DNA of 64,000 bases from Dipteris shenzhenensis (lineage: Eukaryota; Polypodiophyta; Polypodiopsida; Gleicheniales), in assembly GCA_047967505.1 (NCBI GenBank), contig CM106538.1, one strand, 5' to 3'. How positions within the stretch are numbered: position 1 is the first letter of the stretch; every line of letters starts with the position of its first letter. The notes beneath the pieces are model-generated. The model saw only the letters and a program-made list of their open reading frames with translations. It did not search any database and had not been told where the DNA came from. Positions 45,651-56,859 of this stretch are shown here, piece after piece. A program made the position numbers and the translations under genes.

Positions 45651-48600
45651 TGCTCACTAATTAGGGTGAAGAGAGGAGAAAGGGTTTGGGTAGGAAAACA
45701 AAAAGCATTTGTAATTATAGTAAAGAATCAAATACCTCAAGCTTTGTGGCTTCAAGAATTGAATTGTGGCCTGGATGAGAATTCCTACATGCATCACAAA
45801 TAAGATATTTCTACTCATATCAGAATACTCTTGGATAGATAGCCAATTGGGCAAGAGGGTGAGGTGAGAGCCATGTTGAGGTTGAAGGGGTTGCTGGCTA
45901 CATTCATTTGTGTGTTGAAATCTGAGAAGGGGATTATCCAATACTGGGAGGGGTGCTAGTCAGTGAAGTGTGTGACAGAGTAGAAGGTGAGACCTTCGGA
46001 GCGCATCCGCATCACATAGGAGGAGTCATTGCTCCAAAGCTGTGTGGTTGTCAGCTCTTATCCTTTAAGTCTCCACTCTCTTTTTTGAGTTTCTCCTTCC
46101 ACTCTTTTCTCAAACTTTGCTCTTGCTATCACATCATGCTCTTAGCTCTATGTTGCTTGTAAGTTGTGAGCACTTGCACTCATTCGTGGGCCTGCCACCA
46201 CCATCAATCTCCAGTTCAAAGAAAGCCCCAACTTGTTTGCAATTTTGACGACTCACGACTCGACTCAAGACTCAAGTCACTCAATAGCAACCAGGTACTT
46301 TCATTGAGTAGTCATTTGGAATCTGTATTTTGGAAATTGGTTGAAGGTTCTTCTAAGTTCTATGGCCCCCTTCCCTAGAAAATGGAAACCTGCGAGCTTC
46401 CCAATTCCTTCATGTGAGATCCCCTCAACTCAAGCTTCAGCGCGAACAGCCTACTGCCTTAGTACTTAGTACTTGTAGGTTGTTGTTGTGCCTCTTGCTT
46501 GCCTGCCAAGCCTTCCCCATGTAGCTGCATCCTCACCTTGATCAAATTCAATGGGTGCATCGCACACCCCGCCACTATTGATGCCACCCCGCCTTCCACA
46601 AAGCCCTTCCACCCCATCATTGTGCAACACAACGTTGGTCACTCGACACGTAGTCCTGGGGAGAATAGATCTTGGGGGTCTTAGAGGTGTCGAAAAGTTG
46701 CTACGCTTGCACACGGGATCTACATCAAACGAAAACATTGATTAGGATTTCACCATTAACACCTTTAGCTTGGACTCCCCATCTCCTAATGCGACTACTC
46801 TTTTCGGCTCAACCGTGCCTTCGTGGGTGGCTTAATTCTGCACTCTAAGAAATCGTATGGACTCCATGAACTGTGGCTCCTTGAGCCTTACGGCTTCAAG
46901 AGAATTGTCCATTACTCACCTCCCTCCAAGTATACCCAGCTTGGAGTGCACCAGTGAAACGAATTTGAGCTTTTTGGCAAATTGCACCTATGTCTCTCTG
47001 GGTAGCAGCTTGCATCACGCTCACCACGCCATTACTTACCTTTTCACTTTTGCTAGTAACATGGTGATTGTGCTGGAGTATGGTTGCCGTTACAGCAAGT
47101 TCTTAGTCTTTCTAATGTATATGAATCTAGATAGAAACTGAGCAGCTTTCTATGTTTCCAGTTGCTAAATTTTCCTTTCGAGGAGAGGGTGGCAGCTAGG
47201 TTTGAAGATTATTTGCTCTTCCCCCACTTTCCTTCTGCTCTACTACTGTGGGCTTTCGATTGCTTGTGACTTTGCAATAGCTATTGCACAAGTCACGTCT
47301 TATTCGCCCAAGATTGAAGGCTCTTTTTCCAAATGTTGTTGAAACCATCTACTTATTCTCAGAAGTTGTATACTGTGCAGTAATTTTTGGACATGGGTTC
47401 CACTCTCTTTGCCGCAAATGGCTTCTAGAAGGGATTGTTTGCATAGATCGCATAATAATCCTTGGTTTGTTGCTTACGATAACTAGTGCGGTAATTTTGC
47501 ATTGTGACAAGGCCGAAGTGCATGGGCTGGTGGCTGAGCCTGAATGTCATTGAAAATGGAGCCTCTGGAGTTATTGGAGAAGCCAGAGGTTTGAGGCACC
47601 TAGCTTGCACTAGCGAAGCACTTGGAGCACCTGTTGATGCCCAACTACACATACCAGTTGAGTTGATGGAGTGGTTGTGGACGTGGGAGATGCGTGTGAA
47701 GATTCATTTGAGGCTAAAGTTTTTTGTTCAGTTGTAGTGAGGCACTACAACTATGTACATGAGCCACTTACTATCGAGGGCTTGCTGCTGTGGAGTTTTG
47801 TTTGTACATGGTTGGAGGCATAGTTGAAGAGCATTGTGGATGCTTGAGAAGCCACATTGGAGCTGTTTGTTGATGAGGCACGTCGTCAGCTTGCTGTTGC
47901 TGGAAGCTCAGTTCTCTTCTTGAGCGTGCTACCCTCTGCAAAAGCTGTCCACCGCTGTAAGGCTCCTCTATCTAGGGCCCTATCTACATGGCAAAATAGT
48001 AGAACACAATCTAGAGAGTTTTGGAAATTAGTGCTAAAGACCAAAACCGAATCCTAAAGACTATGAGAAGATTGAAAGTCCCCTGATTATGGATGTATAG
48101 GGCCGCATTGCACGCAAGATCTCTTCCCTAGATGTGGGGTTCCAATGCCGATTGTGTTTGCTCTCAACCATGAAAATACACGTACCATCTTCCAACGTAC
48201 TAGTGTACTAATGATATCCAAGCTCACAACACTCCAATTTCACTCATCCAGAGGGATCATCATGATAGTGCATCCCTGCCTCATATCAAGTACAACCCTA
48301 TTAATATCATGATAGAGCAAAATATCAGTACTCAACTCTATTCACACGACTCTTCCAAATAGCATATGGTGGCTAGAAGTCCCCACAGTAATTTCGTTAT
48401 GGTGATTTTCAGAACCTGTGATATCCCCATACCTCTACTTAATACTGACTGAAGCATATGGTAGCACATGATGAGGAGAAAGACCTAGACTCTAAAACCT
48501 GCATACATTCGGCAATCGGAAGCTATGTTTGATTGCATTGTCCAACTCTAGTCTCCAAGTCTTGCATGAAGTCTTGCATGCTGATGGGAAATTGTTGAGT

Positions 48601-49384
48601 AGTGAGGTGTTTTGAAAATCACTTAATTGTAAAAAAATGCAAAAATGAGGTGCTCCATTAAATTGGAGATGAAAATCCCAATGTTTGAGATGAATTTCAT
48701 TCATCCATTGTTTGTCAATTGTGAGCTTGGGACTTGTAAGTTGGAATCATGTAGAGCAAGAGAGATTGATCATTGCAGCTCACGCACTCACCAAATGCCC
48801 AAAGCTTTGTGGCCCTTGAATTTCTTGGAATTTCCTTCTTTCCAAACTAGCAATTCACTACCTGCCTCGAGACGAATGTATTTTGAGCTACTTCAGCGTA
48901 GATTCAAGGTAGCCAATGGCCATAGTTTATATTGAATTTTAAAACTAGCCTTAGATATATTAGCCATGAGAACATAAGCAGTCAAGCTAAAAATACCATG
49001 CATTATCGCTTGCTCTAGATTTATTTCTCGTGATGAAAAAAAGCTGTAAATAAGGATTAGATCTCAAGACTCACACACACTAGCCCCCCAATTAAAAGAT
49101 CAAAATGTTCTTGAGTTTTTCTTGTCTATCAATTTAGTTTGCATTTGAATCTATATTACTTAGATTGAAATGAACACTAAATGCCACACTCAAGTGTAAC
49201 GTTATTTCTTTAATATGATTTTCATCTTGAAAGAAGGAAATATATGTCTATGCTTCTTTAGTCCATGCTTCTATGTTTCTATATGATTCTTCTTTAGTTT
49301 ATGCTTCTATGCTTCAATGTTTATATATCTTTATGCTTCTATGCTATTTATGCTTTATGCTTTTATATTTCTATAGTCTTAGTA
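45651..49384. other. No supported gene
   Basis: Less AT-rich than its neighbours, with many short overlapping open frames on both strands, none with a domain. It could hold an old host-gene or retroelement remnant, but I see nothing that supports one. Confidence 0.4.
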
Positions 49385-49812
49385 TGTATTAAGCAATCCA
49401 ACCTTGGGAGCACTGCGGTCTCTTGACATGGTTTGCAATTCCCCTAGCAGAATGCTTAGAGAATCAAGTCGTGCAATGTATAAGTATGTAAGCAATCTAG
49501 CCTCGGGAGCACTCCGATCTCTTGACACAGTCTGCAATTCCCTTGGCAGAATGCTTAGAGAATTAAGTCGTGCAATGTATAGTACATAAGCAATCTAACC
49601 TTGGGAGCACTCCAGTCTCTTGACATGGTTTGCAATTCCCCTAGTAGAATGCTTAGAGAATCAAGTCGTGCAATGTATAGTATGTAAGCAATCTAGCCTC
49701 AAGAGCACTCGGGTCTCTTAACACACAGTCTACAATTCCCCTGGCAGAATGCTTAGAGAATCAAGTCATGCAATGTATAGTATATAAGCAATCTAGCCTC
49801 GGGAGCACTCTG
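49385..49812 (+). repeat. 98-bp minisatellite, left block
   Basis: About 4.4 units of a 98-bp repeat with phrases AGCAATCTAGCCTCGGGAGC, CTCTTGACA and GCAATTCCCCTGGCAGAATG. The array is cut at about 49812 by element B and resumes after it at 56860. Confidence 0.9.
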
Positions 49813-49816
49813 AACA

Positions 49817-49839
49817 CACTATTCAAAATTTTTGGACTT
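49817..49839 (+). repeat. Left terminal inverted repeat of element B
   Basis: CACTATTCAAAATTTTTGG followed by ACTT, identical to the right terminus. GGACTTT recurs just inside (about 49855). Confidence 0.9.
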
Positions 49840-50329
49840 TCTCTCTTGGTTTGGACTTTTTTTTGGAGCATATCCTCTCCACTCAACTTCACTTAGTGTG
49901 CTAAAAAATTGGGTTTTTTAGAGCACTAAATGGGTCACTTATATACAAATATGGCCTTATTAAGCTAAAAAGTCAAGTGGTGACCTCTAATTTTTAAAAA
50001 AATGGCTCAATGAAGCTATAATTCCCAAACTCGTACATGGTGCCCCCATCCAATAACTATAATAATAATAGTAGTAGTCTCCTAACTCAAGTTCAATTTT
50101 AACACTATGAAGTGAAAATATGACACCATATGAAAAGAATTTGTTGAATTCAACATATAAGTGGTGTATAGATACACCATTTTTTTGAAAAAAAAGAGTT
50201 TGTTGAATTCAATATATAAGTGGTGTATAGATACACCATTTTTTTGAAAAACAAACCATACAATAAATTATCTTATTGGTGGTGTATAGATACACCATTT
50301 GTATGGAAAAAAGCATACAAAACATTATC

Positions 50330-50951
50330 TTATGCATCTGAATCTCGTTCAGAGTCATCAGATTCATGTAATGTATTTGCGCTTGATGGGTCAAGTCTTG
50401 CCAAATGATGTTTAATATGGACACGACTTGGATCAGGGATTGTGATACATTTTTCAACATTGTATCCATGCTTCTTTTTAAAACTTGGTGTCCTCAATTT
50501 CCAGCAATGAATAATGCTACTGACTTCCACCTCTGTTAATCCCTCATTATTTGAAACCCATTCACGTTTCTTTTGCAAGCATCCCTCATACAGTTGTTTT
50601 ATTGTATATCTTCTCAGGAGATTTTTCAATGGCTTTGGTTCATACCATAAAGCTATAAATGTTATAGGAGTTCCCTTGTCATCCCTTTCTATCTTAGCAA
50701 CCTTTGCAACCCAAATTGGGCCACCTTGGTCATCCAACTCTGAACCTGGATCAGTAGATGCCCAAACTGCAACAAATAGACCCTCTTCAATCTCATTAGA
50801 TGGTATAAACTCTAGTAAGGGTTTGTCTCCCTTCCTACCACAATATTTTTGAGGTAAAAGGCATTCCTCTGCTTCCTCCATATCTACTAACATATTTATA
50901 TCCAAAGGAAAACTTGGTGACCTAGCTTATTCCGGCCAAAAGGATTCACAG
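50330..50951 (-). pseudogene. Gene 1 of element B: C-terminal remnant with BAH/Tudor-like domain
   Basis: The main frame 50905-50330 (191 codons) matches the tail of gene 1 in element C: PLLEFIPSNEIEEGLFVAVW, then PIWVAKVAKIERDDKG and ALWYEPK, then KKKHGYNVEK and a D/S-rich end. The pattern (P)xWVAKVxxI...WYEP recalls BAH and Tudor-type chromatin-binding folds. Just upstream, IEYCESFWPE (about 50979-50933) matches VKEVCNMFWPN of C, followed by a stop. Beyond that the G/C-rich tract replaces the transposase core. The catalytic domain is therefore missing and only the tail remains. Confidence 0.7.
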
Positions 50952-50964
50952 TATTCAATGCTCA

Positions 50965-52545
50965 TTAAGGCCTCCCTTCCCCTCTCCTCCCGCTTCTCCC
51001 CTCCCTCCTCTGGCTTCCTCTCCTCCCACCCCCTCCCTTCCCCTCTCCTCCCCCTTCCCCTCTCCTCCCTGCCTTCCCTTCTGCTCCCCTTCCTCCCCCT
51101 CCCTTCCCCTCCTATCCCTCCCCGCCTGCCCTTCCCCCTCCCTTCCTCTCCCCCTGCCTCCCCCTCCTCGCAGGCCCCTCCCTCCCCGCCGTCCCTCCCT
51201 TCCCCTCCCCCTCCCCATGGCCCCTCGCTCCCCTTCCCCACCATCCCTCCCTTCCACCCCCTCCCCCTCTGCCCCCTTCCCCTCCCCCGTGCCCCCCCTC
51301 CCCCTCCCCCGCCCCGCCCCCTTCCCCTCTCCCACACCCCCCCTCCCCCTCCCCCCGCTCCACCCCACCCCCTCCCCCTTCCCTGCCCCCTTCCCCTCCC
51401 CCACGCCCCTACGCTCCCCCCCTACCCATTGAGCCGACAAGGAGGGGGGGGAGGGGAGGGGTAGGGGCAAGGGCGGGGGTGGGGCGGGGGTGGGGGCGAG
51501 GGGCGTGGAGAGGGGGAGGGGGCGGGGCGGGGCGGGGGAGGGGAGGGAGAGGGCGAGGGGGGCCCCCCCCTATTGCGTGCGCAATAGGGGAGAGGGAGGG
51601 GAGGGCAAGGGGCACGGGGGGGGGAGGGGAGGGGCGCGGGGGAGGGGGAGGGAGGGGCACGGGGGGGGGAGGGGAGGGGCGCGGGGGAGGGGGAGGGAGG
51701 GGCGCGGGGGAGGGGGAGGGAAAGGGGTGGGGAGAGGGGGTGGGGTGTGGCGGGGGAGGGGGCCCCCCTTGTTGCACACGTAACAGGGGGGAGGGAGGGG
51801 AGGGCGAGGGGTGCACGGGAGGGGGAGCGGACAGGGAGGGGGGGAGGGGAGGGGCACGGGGGAGGGGGAGGGGGGGGCGGGGGGGGAGGGGCAGGGGAGG
51901 GGGAGGGGGAGGGGAGGCAGGGAGGGGGCCCCCCTATTGCGTGCGCAACAGGTGGGGGGGGGATTCCTTCCCACCTGTTGCGCATGCAACAGGGGGGAGG
52001 GGGGGAGGGCGAGGGGCACGGGGGAGGTGGAAGGGAGGGGGGCACGAGGAGGGGGGGGCAAGGGTGTAGGGGAGGGGGAGGGAAAGGGACAGGGGAGGGG
52101 GAGCGGCCCGGGTGGGTAGGCGGGGAGGGGGGGTTAACCGCCCCACCTATCGTGCACGCAACAGGGGGGGCGGGGCGCGAGAGAGGAAGGGGCGGGGAAG
52201 GGGCATGGGGTGCGGGAGGGGGAAGGGAGGGGAGGGGGTTAAGGGGGAAATTCCCCCCCACCCACCTGTTGTGCACACAACAGGGGGGAGGGGGGGGCGC
52301 TGGAGCAGGAGGGGAAGGGGAGGGGCACGGGGAAGGTGCGGGGGAGGGGGGATTAACTCCCCCAATAGGTGGGGGGGGGGAGGGGAAGAGGAGGGGCAAG
52401 GGAAGGGACGGGGACGAGGGAGGGGAGGGGGGGTTAACCCCCCACATGTTGCGCACACAACAGGGGGAAGGGGGGGCGGGGGAGGGGGAGGGGAAGGGGA
52501 GGGGCACGGGGAAGGGGCAAGGGCGAGGAGGCGGGAAGGAGGAGG
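50965..52545 (+). repeat. Extremely G/C-skewed tract with regularly repeated palindromes
   Basis: 50965-51430 is C-rich on the plus strand; from about 51436 to 52545 it flips to G-rich (GGGGAGGGG, GGGGCACGGG). Inside the G-rich part a near-palindrome of the type CCTGTTGCGCACGCAACAGG recurs at about 51567-51590, 51765-51787, 51930-51952, 51972-51993, 52142-52166, 52263-52283 and 52442-52463. Several copies are preceded by GGGTTAACC. All long frames here (proline- or glycine-rich) are composition artefacts. It lies between gene 1 and gene 2 of element B. Confidence 0.9.
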
Positions 52546-52790
52546 TGGATGAAAAAAAATAATTAACTTAATTTATTTAAAAAAAATAAAAAAGTTCAAA
52601 TAAATAAAACTTAAAAAAATTTTGAAAAATTAAATTAAAATTTAAATATGAAAATTAATAAATTAATTAAAATAAAATAATTAAAAATAAATTAAACTTA
52701 CAATAATATTTAATTAAATTTATTTAATATTTTGAGTTTGAAAATCATTGTAATTCTCATTTTTTATTTTTGATTGTTTTTCAGAAAACT
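52546..52790 (+). other. AT-rich leader or intron upstream of gene 2
   Basis: The composition swings sharply from G-rich to almost pure A/T. The stretch ends in a pyrimidine run and TTTTTCAG (about 52776-52783), a good splice acceptor seven bases before the gene 2 ATG. A 5' leader intron is likely. Confidence 0.5.
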
Positions 52791-55700
52791 ATGGCTTCCA
52801 GTTTTGGTTCCAAGGTGTCTTTCAAATACCTTGAACATGCTTGGTATTTTATGGAGCGCAAATCAAAGTATTTTTTGGTGATCACTGCAGAGAATGTACC
52901 AAGTGTGAAATATTCTACAGAGGCAGTAAGAAATGGTGGCATGGTCTCAAACATCAACATTAAGGAAAATAATTTGATAGAAGTTGTGTGCAAAGGAAGG
53001 AATGACGAGGTCGTTTACAAGTTACAAGTTACTCACAAGCACTTCTTGAAGCCCTTACCAGATTCAATTGAGGGATCCCAAGAATTACTTAGTGCCTTAG
53101 AAGAATTGAAGAAAATGTGGGATGCATTTCCAAGTGGTGGTGTTGTACCTTCAGCAGCAGTAAGTGCAGCAATAAGTACGCCATCTATAACATATAACCC
53201 TCAAGTACTGCCAATATCTATGGCGATAACTACGGTAACTCCGGCAAGAGTAACTACAGTATCTCCAACTATACCTAAACCATCAACTGCTGCAACTACA
53301 GGAACAAGAAGGAGTGATCGTGGAGCAGATTCAAGTTCTACAGCTATTCCCAGAAAGAGAGCAAAAATAAGTCCTACTCCACGTGCAAATCATTCAAGTG
53401 CAGGTTATTTAAAACCAAGCGAAAAATTGGATAGCAATGAAGAGGAGGATCTGCACGAAGAAGATACAAGTCTCAAAGACTTTTCTATAAGTGTGGCAGA
53501 CTTACATCCTCTAGAGGATATGGGATACATTTGGGGATTTTCACAATTCAGCGTGGCCACAATGCTTATTGATCGAGCTTCGTTGTTCACAAATCAAAGA
53601 AAGCTAGATAAGACATTTGCATGCAAATTGTATGAAGATACGAGGAAAACAAGAACTCCAGTTGCCACTAATATCACTCTTCATCCTATGGCATTTAAGA
53701 GACTTCAAGAAGATGATCCTACATTGCCTGATGTCACATTTCAAAAGCGCGTGGACTTTCTTGATGCTTTTGAGAAATTTAGAAGGAGTGACTTTGTTTG
53801 TGGAGAGGCTTTGTACCAAAGTCGATATGGGACTGACATCGAGAAGAGATACATGCTAGAAAATAATAGATTATTGGAAAGATGCAGGTTTGAGCCCATT
53901 GATGGGCAACACTTTTGTGAAGCTTGCAGGATACCCTTGATGAGGGAAGAAAAGGAAACTTGCCACAGATTGAGTGGATGGAAAAGTTTCAATGGGTCAT
54001 TTGTCATATATGCATATTTAACGATGACTCAAAGTACATTCTAGAATCAGAAAGGCTGAATTCTACTCCATTTAGGTTGAAAAAAAGCTCTTCTCTTTTT
54101 GAGATCTTGCTAAAGGCAAGGGAGTTATGGATGGGCTGTGGAAAGCCACAAACAGCGAAGGGCAACAGACCTACATCTGAGTATATGGCAAAGAGGACTT
54201 GGTTCTATAGATGCTTGAAAGGTGTTGTAAGCAATACGCAAGGCATACCAAGTAACAAGGTTGAGGCAAAGGATTTGAACATCGCTGTTGCAAGATACAA
54301 GGATGTTACATGCATTGTCTTCTACGAGGACTTAGTATTTCAGAGCATCGTGGATGTTTGCCAAGCATATGAAACATGGAAGATATCCTTTGAGGCACCA
54401 GAGCACATTGCAACTCAGAGGAAAGAAATAAAGAAACCAATGTCTATTGTTTGGTGGAGATTATTAAGGTTTGTTCTAGATGCAATAACAGAGGAAGTAT
54501 GCAAGAAGATCCTAAGTGGTGACTGCTTCTTTGGAAAGAAGAGCAAGCATAGCAACTTGGATGAAGTGGTCACCCGAATGTTTGAAAGTGAGGCTACTCT
54601 CTCGGCACTATTATTTTTATTGAAATCTGATGATGAGTTAGCTGGCAAGTCAATTGATGTGGATAAGAAGAAAGCACTTAGCCTAGGTCAACTCCTTGAT
54701 AAGACATGGGCTAGAAAGTGGTTGACTTCAATGGATGCAGATGCCACACCAACAAAGGATCTAAGAGCTAAAATGCCAAAGGTTTTTGAGACAGAATATA
54801 TGGACATCAAGAAAAAGGCCTTGTAGTCCACTACCCAAGGTAGAGCAATTGGTGGTTTAGATGATGGTTCTCCATTCAGCTTCTCCTATGATATCCTGCT
54901 ATAAGAGAATGATACAAAATTTGCACACATCAATGGCATTGATACAGAGCATTTCATAACAATGAGCGGTCATGCTTGGGAGAAGCCATGCGTATTTTTC
55001 ATAGATGAATTGCAAGACCTTGCAGTGTCACGGATAGTTGAACTTGTGCGGTTTATCGTAGAAGGTCCTATGGCAGATAAGAAAAGATCAACGTTGGTCC
55101 TGTTCATGATAGAATCACAAAGGGATGCCTTGTATGCGAGTTTGACATCTGCATTTGGGTATTTACTTTCAAAAGTATACCATGGTATAGTCCTATGTAA
55201 TCATATGACTATCTTGGAAGGCACTGCCATTTAAGTCTTGCAGCCTTTCTTGATGTGCTTCTGGTGGCAATCTAATCCAAATTCCTTTAAGGACTCTCGA
55301 GCTTCATTACTGAGGACAATAAGCTTAAGATTGATGCAGCAATGGTGGATTACAGAAAGCCGATGGATCTTGATGTGAAACTAGAGATGACAAAGAATTT
55401 ACTGATTGATGGATGGGAAGTAGCATTGTATCGAATGGGTTTTGCTGCTGAGAAATTTCTACACCAAGGTAGAAATGTAAATTTCATTGATACCCCCCAT
55501 CAAATTGAGTTCTTTGACACATATTATAGTTGCACTACCTTCTTTGAAGAGGAAAATGTCAAAGAAGAGGGTAGTGAGTCTGAGGGTGATGATTCTAGCT
55601 CAGGTGATGATGAGGATGAAAGATCTGCATCCGATGACTTACGACAAGAAGAAATCTGCACAAAGAATAAGGGTGATCAATTGTCAACTAGAGTCAAGGA

Positions 55701-55980
55701 GGTTCCACTCATCATACGGGAAGGCTCGTGGCAGCAAGAAGTAGTAGTACAACACGTCACAGGAAAAGGTAAGGCTAAAGAGGTGGAAGCACTTCCCTTG
55801 AAATTAAAAGTGAGGAAGGCACCCTTGATCTTGGGTGAAGGACAGGCAAGTGGATCAAGCAAGGAAGCCTTACTCAAAGAAGGTATGGACGAGGCAAAGC
55901 ATGACCAGGAGGAGTTACCAGGAGGCATAGATTGTTCTTCAACCATGACTTTACAGACTCCAGAGAAGCCTACTAGTTAG
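52791..55980 (+). pseudogene. Gene 2 of element B: large protein with PIDGQH motif
   Basis: Starts MASSFGSKVSFKYLEHAWYF at 52791. Order: N-terminal domain (1-120); S/T/P-rich linker (about 125-215) with a basic NLS-like PRKRAKI; acidic segment; then VATNITLHP...RFEPIDGQHFCEAC (about 53660-53930). The last is a layout like ParB/Srx or DGQHR domains, where DGQH(R) sits in the nucleotide-binding site. Next come KKILSGDCFFGKKSKHSNL, LDKTWARKW, KPCVFFIDELQDL, GWEVALYRMGFAAEKFL and an acidic, Q/E-rich tail. Breaks: a shift near 53955, TAG at 54824, TAA at about 54901 and 55232, and a shift between 55234 and 55342. Element A has sense codons at these stops. Joined length would be about 1060 residues. 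No catalytic function can be assigned; it probably acts with gene 1 in transposition or element DNA handling. Confidence 0.75.
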
Positions 55981-56775
55981 GAACCTAGTAGCCAAGTCCC
56001 TACTCACCAAGTAGTTGGTCATGAGTATCTAGAGCAGCCTACTAGTCAGGCAGGTGCTTGGAACTGAAGAGAAAACTACTGAGGACCTTGCTACTGAGAC
56101 TCCAGTCTTAGAGCAGCCTATTAGTCAGGACCCTGGTAGTCAAGGGCCTGGCATTGAGGACATTGGTACTGAGTAACATGATGGCTGACGGCTTTGTAAT
56201 CACAAGTTTTGAACTTCTATGTAACGCGAATATCTAATAAAAAGTTTACCACTTTTTTTATTTCTTTACTCTCATTATTGTGTATAAAGATTGTTTATGA
56301 GGTCCATTTTATACTTAATGGTGTATTTTAAACTTTATGTCAAATGTATTTTTATAGTTAAGGGTGTTTTTTAATACCAAGTGTGGTGTATATGTACACC
56401 ACTTACACATAAAAGGATTTATCTACACTACCTTTCTAAGGGCTTTATATACACCACCTTTCTAAAAGAAATGGTCATAAAGGTGTGTGCACACCACTTA
56501 TACATAAAGGTGTTTATTTACACTACCTTTCTAAGAGAATTGGTCATCTATTATTGGTCATCTATTGATGTTCTTAGCTGATAGTAGCTCAATTCACAAG
56601 AAGTTATGAAGATGTTTATGTACACCACTTTGTAAGAGATTTTTGTGAAGTTATGAAGATGTTTATGTAGACCACCTTTGTAAGAGATTTGGTTATGCAT
56701 TGATGTTCTTAGTACTTAATCATCAAATCTTTTGTTTTGAGTTGGCAAATCTAGTTCAAAAAACAACATTACTAG

Positions 56776-56854
56776 TATATTCAAAATTTTGGGACTGTTT
56801 TTTAGTCCATTTCTCAAATTGGACTTTACACAAGTCCAAAAATTTTGAATAGTG
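56776..56854. repeat. Right terminal inverted repeat with foldback, element B
   Basis: The terminus (56832-56854) has a reverse-complement copy just inside (about 56778-56797, one base different). Between them lie AGTCC/GGACT motifs, as in element A. Confidence 0.85.
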
Positions 56855-56859
56855 TGTTT

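Larger units (their letters stand above)
49817..56854 (+). mobile_element. Element B: complete-length two-gene CACTATTC-type TIR transposon (about 7.04 kb)
   Basis: Both ends carry the same 23-bp terminus, CACTATTCAAAATTTTTGG plus ACTT (49817-49839, and reversed at 56832-56854). Gene 1 (minus, 50330-50951, truncated) points to the left end, and gene 2 (plus, 52791-55980) points to the right end. A 1.6-kb G-rich palindrome-bearing tract lies between them. The element sits inside the 98-bp minisatellite. A clear target duplication could not be fixed: the bases next to the ends (ACA and TGT) extend the inverted repeat instead. Gene 1 has lost its catalytic part and gene 2 has shifts and stops, so this copy cannot move by itself. 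Confidence 0.85.

Noticed and set aside
50927-52562. Many long open frames of proline-, glycine- and arginine-rich protein (up to 361 codons)
   Set aside because: They arise in all frames from the C-rich then G-rich composition. None has a domain or non-repetitive segment.
54960-55240. Methyltransferase fold in gene 2 (KPCVFFIDELQDL and following strands)
   Set aside because: The alternating hydrophobic blocks are suggestive, but no SAM-binding or catalytic motif is visible, so I do not assign it.
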